Under the pieces are notes generated by a model. The model ran no database searches, was not told where the DNA came from, and worked only from the letters and a program-made list of their open reading frames with translations. Shown one piece after another: positions 1-7,300 of a stretch of DNA of 7,793 bases. The DNA comes from Planctomycetota bacterium (GTDB lineage Bacteria; Planctomycetota; Phycisphaerae; UBA1845; PWPN01). How positions within the stretch are numbered: the stretch's first letter is position 1; every line of letters starts with the position of its first letter. The position numbers and the translations under genes are program-made. The stretch lies in the NCBI GenBank assembly GCA_020346805.1, contig CP070790.1, forward strand, positions 1,071,092 through 1,078,884, read 5' to 3'.

Positions 1-1221
1 ACGGTTCTGGGATTGTGGAAGGACAATCTTGTGGTAATAGGGTCGGGCGATCCGTCGGTAGGAGATCCGGTGCTGGCCCGGATGGCTAAAGAGTCGATTA
101 CTGCGGCATTTGTCCAATGGGCGAAACGATTAAAAGCCGCCGGGGTTACGACGATTCAAGGTGAACTGCTGGTCGATGATTTTATTTTCGATCAGGAATA
201 TGTACATCCCAGTTGGCGCCAACAACAAAAGAATCTTCAAAAATGGTATACCGCACCGGTGGGCGGTTTGAATTTCAACGATAATTGCATAGATGTGGTG
301 ATTAAACCGGCAAAAGTGTTGAGTCAACCGGCCATTGTTTCGTTAATACCCGATATACCATGGGTGCAACTCGATAACAGCTCGAAAACTACAACCAAAG
401 GGGAGCCCATCGTAGTAAGACGTGGGACGGGGCCTATACAGATTTCGGTTAGCGGTCCGGTTTCGAAACCGAATACCGCCCAAAATCCATTATCCGTGAC
501 GGTAACCGACCCGGGTTTGTTTTTTGCCAATACTTGCCGGCATGTTCTCAAACAAGAAGGAATTACGATTAATGGTGCGATCCGCCGACAGAGAGTTCAA
601 ATGCCGGGGGGGATACTCCCCAGGGATTTTAAGGTGATCGCCACCTATGAACGTAGACTGGATGACGTTATTCGACGCATGAACAAAAGAAGTCAAAACA
701 TGTTCGCCGAGGCGGCGCTTAAAACATTGGGGGCGTATGTTGTCCGAGATAATTTGCCTGGGGTAGGCAGTTTCGCCGGCGGTCGAGCGGCGGTGCTTGA
801 ATTCCTCAAGTCTATTTCGGTGTTGTCGGAAGGCGTCGTCATCGATGATGGATCGGGTTTGAGTCATTCCAATCGAGTGACGCCCAAGATGATTACCACG
901 ATTCTTGGGTATATGGATCGTCACTCGCGCCGTTCAATATGGTGGTCGAGTTTAGCCGAAGCCGGTGATCAGGAAGGATCGATGCGCAGGCGGTTGAAAG
1001 ATTTAAAAGGTAAGGTTTTTGCCAAGACGGGACATATTAACGGCGTAAGTGCATTAAGCGGTTACGTTCTCGGTCCCGCCGATCGTCGTTATGCGTTCAG
1101 CGTAATCTGTAATCAAACCTATAAGGTAAAGGGGGGGATAAGTACAGCCGATCGTTTGCAAGATAAGATTTGTCGTGTACTGGCTACCTGGGAACCGGTT
1201 CTCTCCAGCAGTGGCGGATAG
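1..1221 (+). CDS. dacB: D-alanyl-D-alanine carboxypeptidase/endopeptidase, PBP4 (DacB) family, peptidase S13; 5' end missing
   Basis: Periplasmic penicillin-binding protein of the PBP4 type. Family members remove the terminal D-Ala from peptidoglycan stem peptides and cut D-Ala-mDAP cross-links. The frame is open from base 1, so the gene starts upstream, and the TTG at 13 is not a credible start. In window codons I see GSGDP at 14-18 (the family's GGGDP-like turn), the second active-site motif S-Q-N at 231-233 (bases 691-699) within KRSQNMFAEAALK, the DDGSGLSHSN segment from codon 282, and the third motif K-T-G at 342-344 (bases 1024-1032) in AKTGHINGVSALSGY. About 406 residues remain, against 477 in E. 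coli DacB. The missing part should hold the signal peptide and the S-x-x-K catalytic serine, so activity cannot be judged from this window. The stop is TAG at 1219-1221. No strong hairpin terminator follows. The family call is firm; the symbol is by family resemblance. Confidence 0.93.
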   Translation, partial: TVLGLWKDNLVVIGSGDPSVGDPVLARMAKESITAAFVQWAKRLKAAGVTTIQGELLVDDFIFDQEYVHPSWRQQQKNLQKWYTAPVGGLNFNDNCIDVVIKPAKVLSQPAIVSLIPDIPWVQLDNSSKTTTKGEPIVVRRGTGPIQISVSGPVSKPNTAQNPLSVTVTDPGLFFANTCRHVLKQEGITINGAIRRQRVQMPGGILPRDFKVIATYERRLDDVIRRMNKRSQNMFAEAALKTLGAYVVRDNLPGVGSFAGGRAAVLEFLKSISVLSEGVVIDDGSGLSHSNRVTPKMITTILGYMDRHSRRSIWWSSLAEAGDQEGSMRRRLKDLKGKVFAKTGHINGVSALSGYVLGPADRRYAFSVICNQTYKVKGGISTADRLQDKICRVLATWEPVLSSSGG

Positions 1222-1347
1222 GCCGTATTTAGTATTGTGTTGGTTTAATTTAACGCGGGGCTTTGATACCATATCTCTCCTTTTGCCTAAGATATCAGAA
1301 CTGCTGTAATGTCTTTCTCGGATTGGTATTGTGAAAGGGCGCAACTA

Positions 1348-1376
1348 TTGTCGAGTCAGGGATATGGCTTTAATAT
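1348..1376 (+). promoter_or_regulatory. Candidate sigma70-type promoter upstream of tilS
   Basis: TTGTCG at 1348-1353 matches the -35 consensus at 4 of 6 positions. It is followed by a 17-nt spacer and TAATAT at 1371-1376, a 4 of 6 match to the -10. An overlapping TATAGT at 1374-1379 is a better -10 match (5 of 6) but would need a 20-nt spacer. The implied leader before the tilS ATG would be about 100 nt. Such partial matches arise often by chance in A/T-rich gaps, so the support is the position in the only long gap together with the ideal spacer. Confidence 0.25.
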
Positions 1377-1474
1377 AGTGGTGGTTGCAGGCTGAATATT
1401 GCATTTATGTTGTGTATGAATTGCCTGCTTGTCCGAGTACCATTTTTGTTGGTTGAAAGATAGGGTAAACGGTT

Positions 1475-1480
1475 AAAGGA
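1475..1480 (+). promoter_or_regulatory. Ribosome binding site of tilS, close to the start
   Basis: AAAGGA lies only 3 nt before the ATG at 1484, shorter than the usual 5-9 nt. The nearest upstream in-frame stop, TAA at 1466-1468, allows no earlier ATG, GTG or TTG in this frame. The family N-terminus also fits ATG 1484, since the ATP-binding loop begins at residue 32. The start is therefore kept despite the tight spacing. Confidence 0.5.
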
Positions 1481-1483
1481 ACT

Positions 1484-2965
1484 ATGCCGCAACAGCACGA
1501 TCTTGAAACACGGCTGGTTCAGGTAATTTCTGAAGAACAGTTGCTGGGGCCCGATGAGTCGGTAATGGTTGCTGTCTCAGGGGGTGCTGATTCGGTAGCC
1601 TTGCTCCATCTGCTGTATGCCGTGAACCAGCGACTGGGATGGTCTCTAAAGCTTCATGTCGCCCACTTAAATCATCAGTTGCGGGGGCGGGCCGCTGATG
1701 GTGATGCGGCCTTTGTTGAGCGATTGGCCAAGTCTCTCCGCCTCCCCTATACCATCGAATCCGTCGATACTGCCGGGCGGTCGAAAGCCGAGGGTATTTC
1801 CATCGAACAAGCGGGTCGTTTGTTTCGTTTGGAATTATATGAACGTGTTTGCCTGAAACAGGGAATTAAGACGGTGGCGGTTGCCCACCATGCGGAGGAT
1901 AATGCGGAAACCGTTTTGCATAGGATTATTCGAGGAACGGGTGTTCGCGGTCTGGTGGGCATCAGGCCCTGCAGGCCTATTCGAGAAGGCAGTGATATTC
2001 GACTTATTCGTCCGATGCTGTGGTTTAGACGGGCGGAGATCGAAAAGTACCTGCAAGATCGGGATATTACGTTTTGCCATGACGCTTCCAATGATTCGGA
2101 TGAGTACACACGTAACCGCATTCGTAACGAGGTGCTGCCGCTGCTACGCGAAAGGTTCAATCCACAAGTAACCGAAGCATTGCTTCGTTTATCCGATCAA
2201 GCTCGTGGTTTGGATAGGTATTTGTCTGAAACCGGGGAGAGGATGCTGGAATCGTTGATAATCGCGCATGATGATCGGCAATTGGTGCTGCATTGCCCTT
2301 CATTGACCCGCAAACCTCGTGTGATTCAGACACAGTTAATACGCCAGGCAATTATTCGTATGGGTGTTGGAGAAGGCGAATTGACTTATGGGCATTTAAA
2401 TACGGTGGCCGATCTGGCGGCGGGTCATGAGGGCAGTAAGGCTATCGATTTACCCGGAGGACTACGTGTGAATCGCCGTTATTTGCGTTTGGTGTTTGAA
2501 AGATCTACCAAGCAGGCAATTGGGTCATGGTCGACTCATGAGATTCGAGTTGCCATGGAGGGAACAACGCTTTTGCCGGACAGAAGTGTGGAGATCATAT
2601 TAGATATTATGCCAGCCGACGAAGCAACCATTTCCGCTCATTTAACCCAGGTCGGTAGTCGCTCCCCGAATAAGACCTCAGATGAGGAATGGCTGGATGC
2701 GGATCAGGTTCACCCCCCGTTGATCGCTCGATCCCGCAGGCCGGGAGATCGTTTTTTCCCCTTGGGGATGAGCGGAATGAAGAAACTTTCCGATTTCTTT
2801 ATCGATGAGAAGATTGGCGCCGACCAACGTGAAGGAGCGATAGTTTTATGCGATCAGCTCGGTCCGATCTGGATCGTACCTTTTCGGATAGACGAACGCG
2901 TCAGACTTAGACGTGCGACTAAACGAATTCTCCGCGTACGAGCACGTCCAATTGAAAAAAGCTAA
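1484..2965 (+). CDS. tilS: tRNA(Ile)-lysidine synthetase TilS
   Basis: Cytoplasmic enzyme that uses ATP to attach lysine to C34 of the CAU-anticodon tRNA(Ile). The resulting lysidine makes the tRNA read AUA and be charged with isoleucine. The 493-residue product is full length for the family (E. coli 432, Bacillus about 470). The N-terminal N-type ATP pyrophosphatase domain shows the PP-loop SGGADS at 32-37, HLNHQLRG at 61-68, and HHAEDNAETVLHRIIRGTG at 135-153 with G-V-R-G-L following. D200, S202, N203 and the Y208-x-R-N-R-I-R stretch to 214 match the conserved D-x-S-N...R-N-x-x-R block. A middle domain follows. The C-terminal TilS domain carries R-R-P-G-D-R at 418-423, then FPLGMSG, a K-K-L-S-D-F-F-I-D-E-K segment, and a W-I-V-P strand near the end. 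It is probably the first gene of a unit with the glycosyltransferase gene that starts 6 nt after its stop. Nothing is broken or missing. Confidence 0.97.
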   Translation: MPQQHDLETRLVQVISEEQLLGPDESVMVAVSGGADSVALLHLLYAVNQRLGWSLKLHVAHLNHQLRGRAADGDAAFVERLAKSLRLPYTIESVDTAGRSKAEGISIEQAGRLFRLELYERVCLKQGIKTVAVAHHAEDNAETVLHRIIRGTGVRGLVGIRPCRPIREGSDIRLIRPMLWFRRAEIEKYLQDRDITFCHDASNDSDEYTRNRIRNEVLPLLRERFNPQVTEALLRLSDQARGLDRYLSETGERMLESLIIAHDDRQLVLHCPSLTRKPRVIQTQLIRQAIIRMGVGEGELTYGHLNTVADLAAGHEGSKAIDLPGGLRVNRRYLRLVFERSTKQAIGSWSTHEIRVAMEGTTLLPDRSVEIILDIMPADEATISAHLTQVGSRSPNKTSDEEWLDADQVHPPLIARSRRPGDRFFPLGMSGMKKLSDFFIDEKIGADQREGAIVLCDQLGPIWIVPFRIDERVRLRRATKRILRVRARPIEKS

Positions 2966-2971
2966 GCATTG

Positions 2972-4249
2972 ATGATTAATTCGATTGATTTTATGGCCGA
3001 CAGAGAAACACGACGGTGGTTGCTGATATTGTTTTTAGTAGCGGCAGCACTTCGTGTGGGCTGGGTATCGTTTAGATTTTCGGGCGATAGGTCCGATGAG
3101 CTGAGCTATCCGGATGAGGAAGCTTATTGTTTGTCGGCTGAATCTTTGAATGTGGGTAAGGGATTGGTTGATGAATTCGGGTATCGGGCGACTTATATGC
3201 CCGCTTATCCTGTTTTTCTGTCCTTGTTTTATGCTTGCCCGCGGCCTTTATTCTGGGCCAGGATAGTTCAGTCCCTGCTTGGGGCATTAGCAGCGCCGGC
3301 CACATTTCTGTTGGCCAAACGTTGGGCCCGGCTTGCTTTGTCGGATAAGTATGAACCCCGGAAGTCTAAGTGGATAACCATTCTGGCCGGTTTGGCCGTT
3401 GCTTTCGATCCATTTCAGATCTTTTTTTCCGGTTTGTTGTTGACCGAGACGCTTTTTACAACCGGCCTGGTGGTTGCCTGGATATTTATTTTGCCATTGA
3501 GTGAGCATCCTAACCAGGACCGATTTTATGTGCCGATATTAGCGGGGGTGATGTTATGGATCTGTATTATGCTTCGGCCGTCGGCAGTGATTCTGGTGAT
3601 TCTGGTACCTTTGGTACTGGTTATATGCCGAGGTTTTGATCGAGTTGGTATAGGCTTGGCTTGCTTGATTGTAGTAGTTGTTATAGTTGGTTTGTTGCCC
3701 TGGGTGGCCAGGAATCGTATGGTGATCGGTGAGTGGTGCTGGCTTACGACCCGCGGTGGGATTTCGCTTTACGACGGCTTACGGGAGGGGGCGACGGGTG
3801 CCAGCGACCTGGCTCATACCAAGACTATACCCCAAGTGGCAAATATGAATGAAATCCAATGGGACGATTATTTTCGAAGACAGGCATGGTCGGCCGCCCG
3901 TCGAGATCCCGTTCGGGTACTACAACTGGCGTGGTACAAATTCCTGCGGATGTGGAATCTGGTGCCCAACGTTGATATCTATCGAAAGGGAATCACCGCG
4001 GTTATCAGTGCGACATGGATGGTTTTGATCCTGATATCTGCGGCGATTGGATGGTGGATGCAGCGCCGAGTGTTAAGGTATTGGGTAATGCTGCTTTTAC
4101 CAGTGTTGGGCTTCACATTTTTACATACTATATTCGTGGCCAGCATTCGCTATCGTATACCGGTTATGCCTATGATAATAATATTGTCGGCCACCGGGGG
4201 AATTATGGTATTGAATCGTATCTGGTCCAGGGCCGGCCAGGTTAGGTGA
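2972..4249 (+). CDS. GT-C type membrane glycosyltransferase (PMT/ArnT/GT39-like)
   Basis: Inner-membrane glycosyltransferase of the GT-C fold. Relatives move a sugar from a polyprenyl-phosphate donor to a lipid or protein on the periplasmic side. The product has 425 residues and about ten hydrophobic segments, for example 16-34, 98-117, 158-175, 186-219, 227-243, 346-362, 368-388 and 398-414. The first periplasmic loop has the acidic P-D-E-E motif at 47-50, where the family keeps its catalytic Asp/Glu, followed by Y-M-P-A-Y-P near 75-80, like the family's PPGYP. Other family-like stretches are LTETLFT (157-163), LRPSA (201-205), LPWVARNRMVIGEW (242-255) with TTRGGISLYDG, and IRYRIPVMP (392-400). 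ATG 2972 begins 6 nt after the tilS stop. TTG 2969 and ATG 2993 are alternatives, and none has a clear Shine-Dalgarno site, so coupling to tilS translation is plausible. Donor and acceptor cannot be told from the sequence. It could equally be called a DUF2029- or GT83-like protein. Confidence 0.85.
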   Translation: MINSIDFMADRETRRWLLILFLVAAALRVGWVSFRFSGDRSDELSYPDEEAYCLSAESLNVGKGLVDEFGYRATYMPAYPVFLSLFYACPRPLFWARIVQSLLGALAAPATFLLAKRWARLALSDKYEPRKSKWITILAGLAVAFDPFQIFFSGLLLTETLFTTGLVVAWIFILPLSEHPNQDRFYVPILAGVMLWICIMLRPSAVILVILVPLVLVICRGFDRVGIGLACLIVVVVIVGLLPWVARNRMVIGEWCWLTTRGGISLYDGLREGATGASDLAHTKTIPQVANMNEIQWDDYFRRQAWSAARRDPVRVLQLAWYKFLRMWNLVPNVDIYRKGITAVISATWMVLILISAAIGWWMQRRVLRYWVMLLLPVLGFTFLHTIFVASIRYRIPVMPMIIILSATGGIMVLNRIWSRAGQVR

Positions 4250-4298
4250 GCGGTCCTGCCGATCTATTATGAGTTACGGTTGATAATACATATGGGGT

Positions 4299-4303
4299 AG
4301 GAG
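4299..4303 (+). promoter_or_regulatory. Shine-Dalgarno site that decides the TTG start of the AsmA-like gene
   Basis: AGGAG sits 7 nt before TTG at 4311, an ideal spacing. The frame is closed upstream by TAA at 4284-4286, with no ATG, GTG or TTG between that stop and 4311. The next in-frame ATG is about 150 codons downstream, past the membrane anchor. The TTG is therefore the only start that keeps both a ribosome site and the anchor. Confidence 0.8.
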
Positions 4304-4310
4304 CTGGTTC

Positions 4311-7300
4311 TTGAAGAATCCTGTTGAGAGATGGTTAGGAGGGCATCATCATCGTCGTCGGCCGATATCCCGTAGGCGTACGTTTGTTGGAGTTGCCCTG
4401 CTGATATTGGTTATTATTGCATCGGTGACCTACCGACAACTGACCAGTGAGAAGCGCCTTCGCTATTTTGCAGAACGTTGGCTGGAGGATTTCAGCGGTG
4501 GAGAGGCGGTGATTGATCGGGTTAGGTTCAATTTGTTTCGCGGGCTTGATCTGGTTGGTGTAAGGCTGGCGATTCCGGAATCATCGTCCTTTGACCCTCA
4601 GGATAATTCGTTTGCGGGCAGGACCGTTTTTCGTTCCTCCACACTTTTTTTCCGTCTCGATCCATTTAGCATCATTTCCGGAGATTTGATAGTGCCGGAG
4701 ATCGTGGCCGAAAATCCGGAGTTGACTTTGATTAAACGTAAATCCGACGGGGTGGCCAATTGGGAGGTCATGTTCCAGCAGCGTAAGAAAAGGTTGGCAT
4801 CGGACTGGCCGATGCGTTTGCCGGAGATTCGTTTACGGAATGTGAGGCTTAAGCAATACCGTTTGGGCGAGCATGGCCGTGCGGGTGGTTCGCCACAAAA
4901 AATTCGTGCTGTTGCCCGTCCTCTAATGGATAAACCTGATGTCTACGAGGTGAGGATGGCCAAAATAATCTCATCGCCCGACAGCCCGGACATGTCAGCG
5001 GAAAGAGGTCGAATCGAGGTCAACCTTAATTCTATGGCAATTGTCGGAAACCTGCCGACGATGACCATCGACGAACTTTTATTTACCGCTTCTGTGGAAA
5101 TCAATCATTGGTTGGATATATTGAGTTTACGGGGTTACATTCGGCCGGATACTTTTTCTTACGATCCGGAATCGACTACCCAAGCTGCGTTGAGCTTGCG
5201 TGATGCGGTTTTTTCCATACCGCTCGATGCCTATGAACAACAACTACCTTCCCAGGAACGTTACCTGCGGTTTAAGGGTATGGCCGGGACGATCAACTTT
5301 GTCGGCCGGAGGGCTCATGTCGAGTTAAAGGGGCGATTTCGCGACAGCCCGATAACGGTGGAGGGAGATATGTATATGGTTGGCCGGCCGGTTGCCGGTT
5401 TGAATGATATCGGGTTTGACCTGCAATTATCTGTTTCTAATCTTCCGCTGCCCAGGGATCAGAAAAATGCAGGTGCGGAGGAGATTCGTTTTGTACAGAA
5501 ATGGAGTCGGTTGCAGAAGTTCGTGCGGGATTTTGATGGCATTGGGCCAGTTGATCTGTCGCTGTTACTTCATAAATCGCCGGGTGCGGACTATGGTGTG
5601 GAGTTTGTGGAAGGGACTTTAACTGCTCGAGGGGTGTCGGCCCGTTATTTCCGTTTTCCCTATCGTGTGCATAATTTAACTGGTACGGTTCATTTCCGTA
5701 AAGACAAGAAAATTGAATTAAAGGATTTGGTCGGTATTCATGGTAAGGGACGTGTGGTTGTAAACGGAGTACTGGGAGGTTATTCATCTCAGTTTGGCCG
5801 GCTGGAGATCGTAGGTGAGAATATTGAATTAGATGATGATCTGCTTCGCTGTTTGAACTCCCGAGATCAGAAACTGTGTCAGCTATTCAATGCCCGGGCA
5901 CAAATGAACCTCCACGTACAATTGGAACGCGCGGATGCTCCTCATGGGACCGAGGGCAATCCCTGGAAGCCGGCGATTAATGTTACGTTTATTGATGGTT
6001 CGATCAACTTCGCGGGTTTTCCTTATCAACTTGATAAACTTAATGGAAAAATGCGTATTGCCGGGGGACGTTTTGACATACATAAGTTAACGGCGTTACG
6101 GGGAGATATGAGGGTAAATGTGACGGGTAAGGCCGGCAGAACGGAAAACGGCAAAGTAGATCTGGATCTTAAACTTGATGCGGCCAAGGTGCGGCTCGAT
6201 GAGGTGTTGGCGGCGGCCCTGCCCGAAAAGACCCGAGAGATGTATGAGAGTTTTGCCCCGAACGGATTGGCGAATCTTTCAGGACGACTGCTTTGGGGAG
6301 CAAATAGTGATCGGATCGAATACGACTTCAATGCCCTGTTATTTAATGCCGGTCTGGGGCTGCCCGGCACCGGTGCCCGGTTGGTGGATGCCCGTGCCGA
6401 TATTCGGTTAACATCGGATCGACTGGATATCAAATCATTGGAGGGAAAGTTCGGCGAGTCGATAGTTGTGCTGAAGGGGCATGTAGGGATGGAACCTGAA
6501 GATCCCACCATGTCATTAGAATTTCGGTCGGAACAGTTGCATCTCAACAATTCTTTACGTAGTGCATTACCGACTTCGCTTGGTAAGATTTGGGACTTAT
6601 TTAAACCCGCAGGATCGGTCGCTTTGGATTTGCACTTCGACCGCCAGAGGCCGACCGCTACCCAACCCGGTGAGCAACCCGAATCTGTGATTAATTACCG
6701 GGCGACGCTTGAACCGATTGATTGTACCGCCACTTTTTCCGGTTTTCCTTTACCCTTGAGTGGGATTACCGGTCGGATGGTTATCAATCCGAATAAGGTG
6801 ATCATAAACAAACTCACCGCCAGACATGAAAAAACGACATTTGAGCTTACAGGACAGATTGAAATAACTCCCTTTAAAAAAGATGTAGAGCTGAGTATTA
6901 AGGCCTCCGACTTGAAATTTACTGAAGACTTGCGACAGGCGGTTCCCTGGCGGCTGCGGCGAATGTGGAATAATGTGAAACCTCAAGGGCAGGCCGATTT
7001 ATCGTTCAATAGGTTGGCCTTTACCGTTCAGCCCGGTCAGATTACCCATTGGAGTTTTGAGGGAGATACTAAGCTTGAAGGTGTTACCCTGCAGATTGGG
7101 CCTGAATTGAGTGATATCAGAGGATATTTAAATCTTAAAGGCGTTTTTGGATCGCAGTTTTCCTGTCGGGGTGATTTGTTTTTGTCTCAAGTTCGGGTGG
7201 ATGAACGTTTGGTTACGAATGTATCTGCCAAGCTTTCCAGGCTGCCGGAGGACACTTTATTCAGCGTGGAAGATATAGTTGGGCGATTTTATGAGGGAAC

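Larger units (their letters stand above)
1222..1483. other. Non-coding gap between the PBP4-family gene and tilS
   Basis: This 262-nt stretch has no convincing reading frame on either strand and is A/T-richer by eye than the flanking genes. It holds one tentative promoter (1348-1376) and the tilS ribosome site (1475-1480). It also holds weak dyads: ATATCT/AGATAT at 1271-1276 and 1290-1295, GCAGGC/GCCTGC at 1387-1392 and 1423-1428, and CTCGGA/TCCGAG at 1317-1322 and 1432-1437. None has the G/C-rich stem and T-run of a rho-independent terminator. Its length, compared with 6 and 61 nt for the later gaps, makes it the likeliest place for the tilS transcription unit to begin. Confidence 0.6.

Noticed and set aside
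490..924. Minus-strand open frame of 144 codons inside the PBP4-family gene
   Set aside because: It overlaps the region leading to and including the SQN motif on the opposite strand. Its translation shows no family pattern.
1271..1295. Dyad ATATCT/AGATAT after the PBP4-family gene, as a terminator
   Set aside because: The stem is short and A/T-rich with no following U-tract.
1054..1344. Minus-strand open frame of 96 codons reaching into the gap before tilS
   Set aside because: Most of it is antisense to the KTG end of the PBP4-family gene. It shows no domain pattern.
1387..1428. Inverted repeat GCAGGC/GCCTGC before tilS
   Set aside because: A 6-bp stem with a 30-nt loop and no T-run. Too weak for a terminator or riboswitch stem.
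4231..4238. Palindrome GGCCGGCC, also present near 5383, as a repeat or binding site
   Set aside because: Both copies lie in coding sequence and fit Gly/Ala/Arg/Pro codons. GGCCGG words are common throughout the window.
6026..6550. Minus-strand open frame of 174 codons inside the AsmA-like gene
   Set aside because: It lies fully antisense to a coherent AsmA-like reading frame, is rich in Ser/Arg/Pro as shadow frames often are, and has no recognisable motif.
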